Positions 12,783 to 26,900 of a stretch of 64,000 nucleotides of DNA are shown here, in pieces. Every line of letters starts with the position of its first letter. Within the stretch, counting starts at the first letter, position 1. The translations under genes and the position numbers were made by a program. Below the pieces are notes generated by a model that saw nothing but the letters and a program-made list of their open reading frames with translations, made no database searches and had not been told where the DNA came from. The stretch spans positions 22,462,518 through 22,526,517 of the forward strand of contig NC_134414.1 in the NCBI RefSeq assembly GCF_030867145.1. Direction: 5' to 3'. The DNA is from Opisthocomus hoazin. Lineage: Eukaryota > Chordata > Aves > Opisthocomiformes > Opisthocomidae.

Positions 12783-12882
12783 GGTATGTCTGCCCCTCCA
12801 ACACCTCTTGTCTGGAAAAGTCCATAAGATACGGTACATGTGTCCCTCCAACACCTTCTGTCTGGCAAAGTCCATAAGCGGT
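12783..12882. repeat. Tandem duplication, 50-bp unit x 2
   Basis: Two imperfect 50-base copies lie head to tail. Each carries ccctccaacacc, a tgtctgg(a/c)aaagtccataag block and the same spacing. The copies differ at roughly ten positions, so the duplication is not recent. Confidence 0.75.
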
Positions 12883-15800
12883 GATGCAGATTGCAGGGTC
12901 ATCTGAGGGTTCATTTATTTCCCTGTAACCTCTGGTGGCAGCCTTTTTTTTATTATTATTATTCTTTAGGGGGGCATTAAAGAAGGGTGATAGTCAGCTT
13001 TTTTCTGCTCCCCGGGGGATTTGCTGTGTCTGGGCATGGTTTAGGGTGCGTTTGCATCTTATATTTGATGGATGCTCAAAATTTTTACTCATCCCATCTT
13101 ATCAGGGACTACAAAGCCAGGTGCCTTAATACATCCTCTCTGCTTCATTTCTGTCATTCAAATGAAGTTTGAATATCCATGAAAATTGACCCATAATCTC
13201 CTGTTTTGTAGTATGCATTTTCAATTTATTTGTGAGGTGAGTGTGTGCACGCTGCTTTCCTGTTTTCCACGTTAGAACAGTGTCCTTAATAGCACAGACT
13301 CTTTCTGTCTCTGGAAAGTGTCCCGAGAGAATATAAATATGACAGAGTTGGAAACAGAAACATGGCATTTATTTGTTGGGCCAAACATCAAGTAGCAAGC
13401 AGGGAGTAAAAAGGGCAATACAGTAATTGTGTTATTTAAATGTATTTAGTGGGTAGTGCGGATGAGTAGTGAGGACATTATTGGAAAGCTTTTGCTACAA
13501 GCAAGAATAAATATAGAATTAATAGCTCCTGCAGGCAATTACTGTTAAAAATCACAGCTTGTTCCCTGTCTCAGAAGCTCAGTGGGACTATGGAGGTCCT
13601 GCATGGGGCCAGAAAGGATGAACATGAGAAAACCTGACCCTTGCTCCACGTCAGGTTTCTCCCCAAGAAATTCCACCCACCCACCCACACCTCTACAGAA
13701 CAGGGAGAAGGCAACCTCCAGGTAGCTTGAGGTGGTCGAAGGGCACCTACATATGCAGTAGCTGTCTCAGTAGTTCAAAGTAGGGTTTACATTGTCAGTG
13801 GTGGCTGCAGCTGCCAAAAGGCAGGCTGCAGTGCTCCTGCCAAAGCGTCCTCTGTCTTTAGGCAGCATCTGGGAAGTGCCATGCACAAAAACCCTCCTAC
13901 TTCTCACCACTACACCTAGGTCACATCTAGAAGGTTTGTGACTGCCCTTCAGTGCACTTCAGACAGTAAACCAGAGGTAACAATGGCTAGAACCAGTCCT
14001 TCTAAACCCCACCTAAAGTGGGGTTTAACATGAATTCCACCTAGAGGCACCTAAACTCCCCCTAAATCCTAGAGAACCACTTAGACTCCTGTTCAGGCCT
14101 ATGCGACATGACACCTACTTCAGGAGATGTCTCCCTGCTTGAACTTCTATTCATAAAAATCTTTTGTAAAAATGCTTCTTGTCTGGCTCTTCTGCCTTCT
14201 CCTTAATTTCTTACCCTGAGAGTCATCTGGATAAAAGAAGGTGGAGAAGGCAGTAGATACTTTATATCTTGACTTCTGATGCCAAGCAGCATGGCATGCT
14301 TACAGAGAACAGGCGAAATATGGCATGGACAAACAGCTGCGTTTGGAGAGCAGTCACCAGCAGATGAGAGGCCCCATGGCTATCTGCACTGGAAGGTGCT
14401 CCATGGGGTCTGTCCATCCCTTCTCACCTCTGCACCTCCAGATCATTTGGAGGTTGGAGCAGAGAAGATGTTTTTGCAGATAAGGCCAAGGTGAAAGGGT
14501 TGGCAGGCTGGGATTCAGGCTGGATGCAGGCTCTTTTCCCATGGTAGCTGCTGGGGATCAACATGGTCAGCAAGTCCAGAGAGTGACCCAAGTGCCCTAA
14601 TCAAGCACCAGGGAGGGATCTGGCTGTCAAAGCATAGACATCTGGTGCCACGTTGGAAACTGTAGACACTGCTTGGTCTCCAGGTGCTGTCCCAGGGGGT
14701 CAGGGACCCTGCACATCCTTTATGACATCTGCCGGCCCTGCAGGTCTGCTGTCCAAGGAGATTTCAAATAACTGATGTTTGGGCAATGTATGTCACCTCC
14801 CAAGCCCCTCTTGATGCCATTAGCCATTGACCAAGTTGCTGTCTATGCTCTACTGACTGTACCGACTGCAGTGGGATTTTGGATGCCTGGCACGTGTGTA
14901 GACAACTAAAATTGGGGTAAAATTAGGGGTCTTAATCTTCAAGTGAATCCCAACAAGAAGATCTAAATTCGAAAGGACGTGATGACACTAGAGTAATAAC
15001 AAGATATCAGGAAGATGATGTTCAGCCACGAGAGGCAGCAGGACGTCCAGGGCTGGATCACAATGCAGGAGGAGTAGCTGGCCATTTGGATTCAGGGCAG
15101 ACATCCAGGCATTTTTGTCCAACTGTATCCTAGCCAGGTATTTCTTCAATTAAAAATGGCATTTTACATCTCCCTGTCCTGCCCTTTGTCAGGTATGCGT
15201 CTCCAGATTTGGGATGGGCTGGTCGGTGTAGGACTGTGTGATTGCTGATCGTTCTGTTCCCTGCTGAGCCATCCTGTGTCCTCCTCCCAGTAGATTACTC
15301 AGGCTGCAAAACCTTGGAGGTTTCTCAAACAGAGAAGTTGAAGGAACTCATATGTAATCAAATGGAATATTTAATCCAACCTGAGATATTTAATTTCTGA
15401 CTTTTTCCTTGACTTTTCTAAAAGTATGTTGTAAATAGAAGCAAGATCTGATGTAGGATTTACTTGGCTTTTTTCATCTAAAATGTCAGAAGAAAATATG
15501 GACTTTCATGGATAAAGGGAGCAGGGCTTCAGCGCTCTTTAAACTGAAACAGTTAAGCAAAATGGATGTGCATTTATGAAATGTTTCAATATGACTTAAA
15601 ATCTTGTCTTCCAACAGAAAAATATTTTGGCCAAAATTCTCCGCCCAGTTTTGCCTGTGATCTACGACATCACCTGTGAAGAACACCGTGTAACTGCTGA
15701 AGACAAGCTCCGTAACCACCCGACACAAGCCTCGTGTCTCCCTTTTTGCTTGCAAAGAGCTGCTCTCTAGTCACTAGTGCAGCAGTAATAATAATTTCTG

Positions 15801-18800
15801 ATATTGCCAAGAATTTGCGTTTCTAGTTATCCCAAAGCTTGATATTTCAAATGAGAGGCTTCAGAGAATTAATTAGCACACAGGCTCATTAAATGCTAAA
15901 AATCACTCTTGCTGCCTAGGTAGATGGAGCATCCAGGCTGTTAACCCATTTCCCAGAGGCGAACGCATCTCTGCCTCCTTGGGCTTTCTTCAGAGCAACC
16001 TGAATCCATTAAGCTGTGTACGCTCAGGGAATGCCAGTTTATGCCATCTACCAGTTTTTGCATCAGCACTGGGAGGCCTGAGCGCTGGCTGCCCCTTGGC
16101 CATCACCCTCCGAGCCCAGCACTGCCCCAGCGTGGGGCAGGACCCCCGGCACAGCCCGGGCACGAGGGGCAAGGGGCGGTGGGTTCCATGGTGCATCCCA
16201 CCCCGCTGTAACGAGCGACCAGCCTGTGCTCCGGCACAGGGACGCTGTTGCCAAAAATGCCGTAGCAAGCCAAGCTCCGCCTGCAGCCAGTGTGTGTCTG
16301 CAGGGAGAGAGAAAACCAAAGGGAAATTACAGCAGCTCTGTGCTCACGTTCTCCTCTTACTCTTTCTCAGAACCTAAAGAAATGGCTGTGGCTCTGTGTG
16401 GAAGTTAATTAATGATAGTAAATAATATTCCTTTGTGCTAGGAGTGAATAGTGCCCTTTATTTGGGGATCTCAGTGTGCTTAATGCTCTGTATTTAACTC
16501 AGCTTCACAGCAAAAGCTGGCTGAATTATTCATTGCAAATAAATTATCTGAAGAATACAGTCCTCTTTTTTTATGCTGTTTGCGAGCCCAGCCTGCTTTC
16601 TTTGATGCCCTTTTCCATAGCCAACAGCGTCTCTGCAACAATTTGGGTGACCGACCCACAGCGCACAGCTCGTTGTGCTGCTTGCTAATCGTGAGAGCGT
16701 GTGCGCACGTGTCAGGGGCAGCGGGAGGAGGGTGACAGCCTCCAGGTCTCGCTAATGGCATGAGCGAACCTTTGAACAGGAGAGAAAGCAATAAGCAATG
16801 ATAAGCATGTTCCTCCTCAGCGCACACAGATGAATACACACGTCTGCATATGTATACGTAGCTTTTCACACACACGCTGGTGTTCGTGGAGTGCCCAGAC
16901 TCCAGTTAAGACCAATTGCACGTTGGTAAGTCTACAAATAAGGGATTCAAATGACAGACTTTTGGACTGATTTTGGTATAAGGCTCAATGTTACCTACAA
17001 AACACATACATTTCCTGATATTCAGGCAAATGAAAACCTCTCCTCTACACCCTCAACCAGTAAGAAACCCTGTATTGAAAAGCAGAGAGATTTAATTACT
17101 CAAAATACGCGTGAACCCCATTGCTTCAGGAAAAGCAGCAGGCTGTATGTGACTTGGCCTCCTGAGGAGGACAAGGTCCTGCAGCACATAGGTTCAGACA
17201 TGTCCCCATCTGGATCCCAAGGCTTTTCAGATGCCCTGGGCCTGGGGACACGCTGGTTGCGATGTCAGCCAGCCCTTTATCAGCACTTTGGCATGGGAGG
17301 CAGGTTTCAAAGCCCCAGGATGCCTCTTTCACACAGGCAGAGCTCAACATTGAACATGCTGCTACCAGCAGGTTTGAGATGCCAAACGCTGACGTGGACC
17401 TAAAAAGCTTTTTGCCTACTTCACCTACACGGAAATGAGTAGGAGTCACCTGTGCAAGGAGGCAAAGGCCACCGCAGCTGGTCCCCCCCTCCTACGTCCC
17501 CACTCCCTATGTCCCCACATCCCCCTCCTCCCTGAGGAGGGAGAAGCGAGGCAGAGCTGGCACCAGCACCAGCCCCAAGGCTTCCTCCATGGATCGTCCC
17601 ATCACAGAGCAGGTGCACAGGACAGCCCTGTCCTCACCTTCCCACCTCCGGAAAGAGTTGCTGTCCTGGGCAATTTTGTCAAAAGCAGCAATTTTTTCAG
17701 TATTTGATATATTTCTTTGTGTTCAGGGGCAATGAACTACCTAAATCCGGTGGCCACCAGGGAGCCTCTTGAGGACAGCTCGCCACAGGGGATGTTAGAG
17801 CTGGGCTGAACATGGACATTGCCCAGCCAACAGCCAAAATGCTGTACACATGGCAATATGTCATTAAATCTCTAGTTTAAGTCTCATGGTACATGAAGGC
17901 ATGACTGAAAATAACGAATTTTCCAAGCTTTTAACATAAAACTTTTGCTTGTTGTTTTTTGCTGTTGTTTTGTCTGTTTATTTCTTTTCAAGAATAAGGT
18001 CACCTTTGTAAGAAGGGCTTGCTTTGCTGTTTATAAAGATCATTGTGTCCTTTTTTTCCTTTGGAAATACCTATGCTGACAGAAAAAGAATTCTTGGGTG
18101 CATGTTTTTGTCAGTTCCTTGTAATCAGTAACACCCACATAAAAAAGAGCTGAAATCAAGCATCAGCAAGGGAACAAGCTGAATCGGTAACATTTGGGCT
18201 GACCTATTTTGTAATCACATTTGCTGAGAGGAAAATAAATCAAAGTAATCCAGCCTCCTGCCTCAAACCTGATGTGCTATCTTGGGTTTGTTGGGTGTTT
18301 GCCCAAACGACCTCCAAGCTCTGAGTGAGGAAAGCACTCGGACACCTTGGCTGGGGTCCAGCGGGGACATGATGCTCAGGAGATGGCGAGAGCTGAGTTT
18401 CTCCATCCCGGCAATGAGCCTCTTAAATGTGCTCCATTTCTGAAGTTCCTTTTTGGTACACCCCTGTAGGGTGTGAGACATTTTCTTTTTTGTTTTGAGT
18501 TGCAGTTGTATGGAAATTCATGGTAAAATGGCTGTGCTTGTCCACAGGGACTCGCCTGCTGGAACTGAACGCCGACCCACTGGGTCTGGCACATGCAGCC
18601 ACATTGTGGAGTTGAGTTATGCTGGTGTCACCCAGGCAGGAGGTCAAAGGACAAGAGTTTGGCAGAAACAAAACCAGCAGGATGCTTGCAACAACAAAAG
18701 GATGATGAGTTCTTCCGGTGAAGGTGACAAGAGTGATAACGGAGCCACTTTGTCACTGGAAATACAAGCAGCATCGGGGCTGGTGATTTACACTGCTATT

Positions 18801-19072
18801 AACTGATGATTCCAGGTGTGATGGACATTCTGGTCTACATGGTAGATGATCCACACATCACAAGACAGATTCTTCTTCCAAGGGTGGAATCTAGTCCTTC
18901 CCATGGAGGAGGCTTATTCTTTATTCATGATTTTGGGAGGCTAATGAATCATTCCTCCTACAGTTAGTGCATGGAGAGAAGAAAGTGGCCTTAAAGCTCC
19001 TTGGAGGGAGCCCATGTCTGCTGAATTTAGGTGTCTAAAATATAGCTGGAGAGGATAGATCAGGGTAGGGTA
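12883..19072. other. Intergenic, no gene seen
   Basis: Long non-coding stretch. It holds a short (ATT)n patch near 12950-12963, a CCCA-type patch near 13676-13687, a GC-richer part near 16.06-16.26 kb and a C-rich pyrimidine tract near 17.48-17.54 kb. Frames of up to 150 codons (for example 15979-16377 and 16951-17403) show no domain, no splice context and competing frames on the other strand. Confidence 0.45.
14003..14027. repeat. Perfect 10-bp inverted repeat (hairpin)
   Basis: taaaccccac and its exact reverse complement gtggggttta flank a 5-base loop (ctaaa). It could form a short stem-loop in either strand. Nothing nearby marks it as a terminator or as a microRNA precursor, for which it is too short. 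Confidence 0.7.
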
Positions 19073-19130
19073 GACCAGTTCCCCCTTACATTCTGGACAG
19101 ACCAGTTCTCGCTTACATCCTACACAGACC
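19073..19130. repeat. Tandem repeat, 27-bp unit, about 2 copies
   Basis: Successive copies begin gaccagtt at 19073 and 19100, followed by a partial third gacc at 19127. Each copy contains a cttaca(t/t)(t/c)ct core. This is a small, decayed minisatellite-like duplication. Confidence 0.65.
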
Positions 19131-22100
19131 ATACATCTAACGTATGGCCAGGAAAGAGCACCAGGGAAGGGCATCAACCACTCCAGGTCTGACCTCTGCA
19201 GCAGGGTCAGGCACAACCACGGATGCAGCTCACTCATATGCTGGCTCCTGATCTGATGCTCTGTCCTGGAGGAATTATCACCTGCAGTGAGATTGTTTCA
19301 TTTTCTTAGAAAACAATTCAGAAGAAGGTTGCTTTTGAACTGTTTCTCTATTGCATTCAAGCAGTGAAAGGTCTCCTGGGATGCCTTGAGGATGGAGAAG
19401 CAGATCAGTGTTTGTTCTGGATGTGGATCCAGACTTCAGGTATCCCTGTCCGACTCTCGAGGGCTGTCCTTTCCCTGTCCCTCCTTTGGAGGTATTTCAC
19501 ATCCCAGCTGGGGACCCCGACCTGAAGAGCAGAGAGGTGCTGTTCCCTGCATTTGGGAGCTCAGCAGCTGATCCCACCGCCTCCCCTTCTCTGTGGTGTT
19601 TGTGCTGCTCTGGGAGTCCCGCAGGGCTTTGCCCAGAGAAGCACGGGCACCGCAGTCGCTTCCCCACAGCCTGCCATTGCCTGGCTCATTGCATGGCCTC
19701 AGCATCGTCTCACCTCGTGGACACGCACAGTATTTTTATACCCTAATCCATGCCCTGATCATGGGCATCTTTCAACCCTCCACGCACCCTGCTCATCTCC
19801 CCAGCACCGCCATACTTACCTGCTCAGTTCATTGCAATAAACCCCAATAAAATAAATTAATTTTAAAATAAATAGGCTTCAGGGCCTGATTCTCCACCAG
19901 CCATGGAAGAAAACCATCTTTGAGAGCATCCATCCCTTTACAAGATGAGACCCTATGCATTCCTAGCAGAAAGCTAAGTGAATTCATACAGAGACTGCAT
20001 TAAGGCTATAAATACCTTGGAGTGATGTTCTTGGACTAACAACCTGTTTTACAATGGGACCTGCTCTGCACCCGCATCGTGTGGGTCTCCTGGCCACGAG
20101 GCAGGGCTGGAATTTTGTTCACAGAGATCCATTTGCAGAGTTGTGGCTTTTATGGCCTTTTTGAAGGTGAGAAAAGTGAAGAATTTACACAGTAAAAATT
20201 CTTGGCAAAGTTGGAGCCTCCTGTTTCTGTGTAACAAACCAATTACCATGCTGTTGAATTTGCACACCTCAGACAAGTATACTGTAAACTCATACCCCCA
20301 GGTAAAAAAATGCAAAAAATTCAGACTTTGGCTTTGCCAAACATTTTATTGGACAAATTCTTCAGTTTAAAAAAAAAATCTAGACAGGATGCATAAGTAC
20401 TGAATACTTTTTCTTAGTTCTTACACTATGAAAAAGTATTTTCAAAGTCTCTACCTTATATAATAATAGATAGATTTCTATAATAGAAATTAAAATTGTA
20501 AATGAAAATGTGATAGGGAGCAGTTTTTCCAGCAATGTGGAAACATCTGGTAAAATTTCTAATTTATTCAGAAAATGGGCACATGGCCTGCAACCCAGTA
20601 AGGAATTTAAGCATGTAAACAATCTGATTGGACTTCTGTGGGGCTATTTACACATTTAAGCTAAGACCAAGCCCAGGCACTCTGCTAAAGTTGACCTTCC
20701 AGACTCTTCAGGCTATCTCTGCATGAAAAGAACAATATTATTCAGACGCTACACATTTCTGCAATTATGAGGATATTTTGTAGAGTGATAGCAATGCCAT
20801 GGAAGTATCCAGATGGGCCTGAGCAACAGAGAACATCTTTCAATGCCAACCTGTCCTCACTGCTCTGATCTGTGGAGACCAAGCCCTGCTTGAAAAGGTG
20901 ACTTTGGGGCATGAACTTCCTTGGCTGCCTGGTCACCTCAGATTTCTTGAGCCAAAGGTGCTTGTGGACATGGGAGTGGTGGTATCAGACATCCCTTTCC
21001 CAAACATATGTGCCAATAAAGCACCTGACTGCAGCCCTGCCTCCTTCCTACCACCCCCACTCTGCCAGCCTTCCAGCTCTGCTGCCAGAATGGGTAATCT
21101 TGGTGCTTTCAGTGATGTTTCAGATGAAAAAGGTTTGTTCAGGTCAAACATCTTAAGTAGGTTGCTTGCATTAAGAAAGCTGCTATTGCCTGCTGCGAGA
21201 TTGGAGGTCCACTTGAGCTGCTCCGCGTAGCAAATGGCAACTGAGCCCTTGGTGGCTCCAGCTGGATGTGGGGGATCATCTCTCTCCAGCCCTAAGTCCT
21301 CTCAATACATTTCACACCGCTTCTTTTGTGTAAGCTGTCCATAGGGCACTTGACATTTAAAAAACTTTCTTGTTCAAAACTGTTTGTTGACTATGTTGTA
21401 AGGTAGCTGCACACACACTGTGCTGCACACACATGAACAGCACAGGTGGCAGGTACTGGTCCTCTCTGGCTGATCACAATTAACATCTACTAGTGAAATA
21501 AGTACCCACAAATGGAAAATGGGTCTCACCGGTAGCTGGCATCAGCTTCTCCGTCTGCCCCAGAGCTGGCCTCAGGCCCCAGTTTCCCCAGGTGCTGGCA
21601 CTGGCACCCTCCAGCCCCTGCGGCTCGTGGTCCCACTCCGGCTGCCGGCACTCGGCTCTCGGGCTGCTGCCCACTCCTCTGGCTGGGAGGTTGCTACTGG
21701 TCTCTCACACGGGCTCAGTAGAGAATGTGTGGCCACACAGACGAGCGTACTGACCAGACCACTGTCCCCCAGGACCAGCTCCTTTTATCCCCTTTTCCCT
21801 CTGTTTTCTCATGCTGGTTCCTCCCCAGTCCACCTTGATCCCTCCCTTTCCCTGCCTTTGATCCCTCCCCTCAACACCCCATAATAAGTCTTGCACATTC
21901 CCATAGCCCCATTAAAACACCTCACAAGAAGCCGTACTACGTCCCCAAATGCTTTTCCCCTGCAGCCCCCGTGAGCCCCTCTCCCTGCAGGCGCTGACTC
22001 CCGCCAGTCTGCAGGGCTTTCTGGGGAGAGGGGTGGCCCCACCGGCTCCTTGGTGGGGTTCACCCGGGGACCATGGGCTGACCCCTCTCCTCCTGTGGTC

Positions 22101-22424
22101 CCTGGGAGCAGGTGGGAGCTCCCCTGGTGCAGGCCAGGTGCCTGGGACCCTGCAGCCAGCATTGCCCTCTGATACCTGGGGGGTCCTCACATTCCACGGC
22201 CAGGCTTTAGCCACCTGCGGGTGCCCTCCCCAGGTCACTTGTGCTTCATCCACAACCCCTCCTGACCGTGGGGCTCATTGTCTAAACCCTCCACCGGGAT
22301 GGCGGAGCCCCAGCTGCACACGTTCGCAACGGGGTCCTGCCTCTTCCCTCCCTGGCTGGCAGACAACCCACCATCCCCTGCCCATCCCAGCCACCAGGAA
22401 ATCCTGCAGAAACTTGCCCTGCCC
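19131..22424. other. Intergenic, no gene seen
   Basis: GC-rich segments near 19.4-19.8 kb and 21.5-22.4 kb alternate with AT-rich DNA near 19.85-20.6 kb. Several overlapping frames of 80-170 codons occur in the GC-rich parts on both strands, which is typical of composition rather than coding. Confidence 0.45.
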
Positions 22425-22473
22425 AGGAGGAGGAGGAGAAGGAGAAGAAGAAGGATGAGGAGAGGGAGGAGAG
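22425..22473. repeat. Purine tract (GGA/GAA-rich)
   Basis: 49 bases of A and G on the + strand with one T interruption at 22456, mainly AGG and AAG units. Such polypurine mirror-like tracts can adopt triplex structure and vary in length. Confidence 0.7.
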
Positions 22474-23655
22474 CCTTGCCTTCAATTGTCACATCAGAAT
22501 TGCAGCTGCTTCTGAGAGCAGAGTTGCAGCAGGTTGATGGAAATAGTTTGTGACAAGAGAATCAAGTGCAGAGAAATAATTTCTCTATCGAAAACACCTC
22601 TACTACACGGGGTCACTGAACGGCTAAATTCTGAAATATTTAACTTAATGCAACCGGCAGCATCTACTGGAGTGCTTGTCCTCAAGGAACTGCTGACATT
22701 TGCAGTGAAGTCACTACGAAACCCAGACAAAATAAGGCCTGGAGCAAACCTAGTATCAAGGAAAAAAATCATTACAGAGTGCATTGTACATATTTATAAA
22801 ACACAAGTGATGCCCAAAACCTTTAGGTCCTATGTGGCAACCATGTCCTAATAGAAATATTCAACACCTTTAACCAAAGACTCTTCCCCTTCGGACACTA
22901 GCGGGTCCATTAGTCTACCTTGACAGTGGCCTCAATACAGAGACACTGGTAACTAATCTTGAGAGTCAGTGAAATCATGCAAGCGAATGAGCAAGCTGGC
23001 TGGCTTCCCCTGATGTGTATGTAGGGCTCTGCTTATCTGGCAGAGATCATGCTCCACCACCTCTTACGCTTGGCAGGAGCAAAGGACTCTTCCAAGGGGA
23101 AGTGGCCTTGCACAAATGCCAAAGGCGAGGCTTAGCATGGCTGCTCGCTCTGCCTCTCCCCGTCTCGGCCCTCCCGCAAGGCAAAAGCCCCCAGTGTGGC
23201 CAGCACCTTGAGTCCCCCTCTAGATGATGCCTCAAAATGCTGTGAGTGCAGGAGGTTGTCCAGTGGTGTCACCGAGGCTATCTCCTCACACGTATTCAGG
23301 TGTTTTGGATCCAGGATATGGGGAGATGTTAAATACTGAGGGAAAACATGTATCATAGTCTCTGCTCCTAATATAAAAGGTTATTGGGATAACCTAAAGA
23401 TTGTGTGTAAGACTACAGCTTTTTCTGGTTTCTTAGATGTTTTCTGGGTTCTTTAAAAAATCATCATCATAATCTGTTCCAAAATCTGAGCCAGCTACCT
23501 TCTGTAAATGTCTCCTGCTGTGATGAATAGCTGAAGTATTGCTATCCTTCTTCCAGACATGAGCTACATGGACACGCAAGCCTGTGTCAGGAGGCCAGCT
23601 CAGAGACCTCCTGAAGTCTCTTGCAGCATTAATTATCCCACATACCTGTGTTTTT
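22474..23655. other. Intergenic, no gene seen
   Basis: A 105-codon frame (22534-22851, + strand) has plain composition but no family resemblance and no splice sites that link it to a gene. I see no transposon until the CR1 tail that follows. Confidence 0.45.
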
Positions 23656-23902
23656 AATCATGGAATCATAGAATAATAGAATCATAGAATAACTGGTTGG
23701 AAAAGACCTGGAAGATCATCAAGTGCAACTGTCAACTGAAAACCACCATGCCTCTAAACCATATGCTGAAGTGCCACATCTACACGTTTTTTGAACACCT
23801 CCAGGTTTGGGGACTCAACCACTTCACTGGGCAGCCTGTTCCAATGCCTGACCCCTCTTTCAGTAAAGAAATTTTTCCTAATATCCAATCTAAACCTGAT
23901 AG
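23656..23902 (-). mobile_element. CR1 LINE 3' fragment
   Basis: About 245 bases of CR1 3' end in reverse orientation. The tail at the low-coordinate side has repeated (aatcatagaat)-type units, the complement of the ATTCTATG octamers. Next come the segment around the ORF2 stop and the region encoding the conserved NRLP-type motif, here degraded. It is 5'-truncated near 23902 and carries many substitutions, so it is old. Confidence 0.88.
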
Positions 23903-26900
23903 GTCCTGCTTACTGAGGTTGTCTTGGAAATGCTGTAGATGCATAGGTCAGCCTGCAAGGCATGTGAAGCAGGTCTGTGTGCCCAGGTCATGGCAGCTTC
24001 ACCATGTGCACATACGTGGGAGTGCCTATGTGTACACTGTTCCCACAAGCACTGGCCACCTCCTGATCTCCCAATCTCTGTCACATCTGGTCATGCGTGG
24101 ATGAAAGTGAAAAAGTCAGAATCTGCAGTTCTATTTCTTTTCAAGAGAGAACTTCTCACCACCACCCTCCTGGACTTTGCATCCATCAATAAGGTCAGTT
24201 GAATGGGCATGGCTATGGCTGTGGACGTGGTAGAAAGCTAAATAACAGCTCTGTGCTACCAAGCAATTTGGTTAGCAAGTTCCCCATCTAACACAGAGGT
24301 CACCACAGTCGTAATAAACTCAGGGCTGTCAGCGGGTTCCACCCTGCTCCTTGTGCAGTGGCACCACTGTCCAGGTCCCACACAGGCAGCACCTTGCCTG
24401 GTACTGGGCGCTGTGCAAACACCAACAACCACCAGCCTGTCCCAACAAACCAGGATATTTAGAGAAAAGACTAGTGGTGCGAAACAGGGGACAGAGGAAG
24501 CAAATAAGTTTGCCAAGTGTCATGTAGCAGTTGAGGAGCAGAGCTGGAAATGAGATGTCAGCCACCAGGTCCCAGAGCCACGTACATCCCCAGAACAAGA
24601 AAGGAGCAGGTATTAACAGAAATGTGGTGATTTGGAGGCATGGCTAGAGGGACATGTTCAGTGTAAAGGTCATGCTTCAGCCCCAGGACCTATAATCTAT
24701 TTTGCTTGAACTCTACTAACCAGTTTAAGCAAAGAATAGATGGGACGTCTTCCCGCTTCCTGCATTGGGCTGTGCTGGAGAGATAAAGCTTGCAAGGATG
24801 AAGCAATAACATTGATGAGACTGATGGAGAAAAAAGGAAAAGCCCATCAAAAAAACCCCTAAAAAACACAAATGATGACATTCCAGGCATATAAGCCCTT
24901 TACCAGGGCTAAAAAAATGGCAGAAACTTTCAACGCAGGTCGAGAACAAATTGCTCTAACTTTACATTCTATTAATCTCTGAAATTGCCTGAAAGGAATG
25001 ATTGTTAGTACTTGTGAAACAGAGGCAGGATGCTCATTAATGATGAGATCATGAACCCCTGTAGGACAAAAAGTTGAAGTGAGAGAGGTAATTTGTCAGT
25101 TTGCTTCATTTTGTATGCTTGACAGCAGTGAATAAGGAGTCATTGCCACTGCTCCTTCCCTAAGTCAGTAATTTTTTATTATATTACTTTTCTTTGAGGT
25201 TTTGCTACTCCAGGAAGGAAGAAAACATTTCAGAAACATCTCACCTACCATTTTTGTCCCTAAAACTTGGGCACCTCCTCCAAAGCAGCCACCCAGTTGA
25301 GGGAGAAGAGTAGCTGGGGATGACATGGTGTCCCTCAGCGCCCAGGACCTGGCAGGGCCTCACTGGGGACCCCAGCGCTTGGGGCACCCAGCTGGAGCCA
25401 GGCAGAAGCAGGGTCTTGGGGCTAAAGGGCCCTTGGGGCCACCTTTGGCCCCGCACCTTCTCACAGGACATCAGCAGAGCCATAAAAAAAGTTACAAAGC
25501 TTTCTTTTTAATATTGGCCGGACCAGTGATCCCAGCCCGCCAGGGTGCCCAGGGGAAGAGAGTAGCAGGGACCCCCGGTATGCTAAATGTTCACCTCCCA
25601 CCAAAAGCATACCTAAAGCTGCTGCTTACTGCAGTCTTCAGAGGCACATGAGACACTGAAAAGGTTCAGTATAATTCATTTTGGCTCTTCACAGCATTTA
25701 ATTCCTTCAGTGAGGAGTTGCAGACAGTGATCTTCTCCATTAGCGCTCTTTTTTGTGGTTGTCACAGAACACGCCTCGTGCAGCAGCAGGCTGTACGTCT
25801 TGTAAGACAGGAGTGCCTTCTAAATTGCACTGGGCCTACACCCAGCTTGTTCACCATATGTTTAAAGCTGAAAGCACTCCAGCATTAGCTGCAGCTCAAA
25901 AGCAGACACATAATTTGTTTCACATCGAAGCACTCTTGGATATAATTTTACTTCAGACTAGCAGAGATAAATGACTTGCTGGAAGATATCATTTGTAGGA
26001 CAGAACATTTATATCGCAAAGACTAGAGATTTTTCTAAAGCTTTATTATTGTTGCAATGAATCAGCATTTGCTGCTTGATGCAATCTTGGCAGCACGGCA
26101 ATGCGCTTTTTACAGTTTTGAAAAGAAATGCAGAGTAGCTGTTTTATTTCAAAATAGCATCTTTTTTTTTTGTTTTAGAGGAGGTGCATATGTAGGGATA
26201 TTGGATGGTAAGTCTCAAAATATATACAAAGGATTTTGCCTTTGGAAGGTGACTATTCCAGATCAGATTCTACATACTACCATTTTTATTAAAATAGCTG
26301 AATAAGATGAAAAAGAACAAATTGCAGTGAAGACTTTGAGCCTGCACACAATTATACATGCTGATATAGTTCTAAGTGCTTGATGGTTTATTGCATTATG
26401 TGGGTCTCCACAAATGCATCTCTGCTTACAGATACATCTGCAGGATTACAGCCCTAAATAATAACCCTCTGATTCTATATTTTCAAGTAAGGATATTTCT
26501 AACTTCGTTAATAGGCATCTTCCCCCTCCAAATCTGCCAGAGAGTATCCATTCTGCCCGATACAGAGCTAAAAACCTTTTATGCTGATGATAATACTTGG
26601 AAACGGCTTAGAGCACTGGAGAGTGTTTACATTTTTCAGAAATGAGTAGTGACTTTGGGCATAAGCACCTTTAGCAGAGCATAGTTGAGCAGAATAGGAT
26701 CTGAAACTCCAGTTCTGGCCAGTATTAACTGGAGTAGGGGAGGGTGTTTTAAAATGCAAAGCTAATGAACGAATCAATACAATTTCAGAAGCACCGCATG
26801 CATGCACACATGCCCAGATGTGTTTAGCTTAGCTCTGCCGTTCCCTCTTGCTTTCTCTATAACCCTACTAACATTAAATAATAAATCTTGCTCTCATCCA

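Noticed and set aside
15979..16377. 132-codon frame on the + strand
   Set aside because: GC-rich segment with competing frames on the opposite strand (15990-16319) and no domain or splice context.
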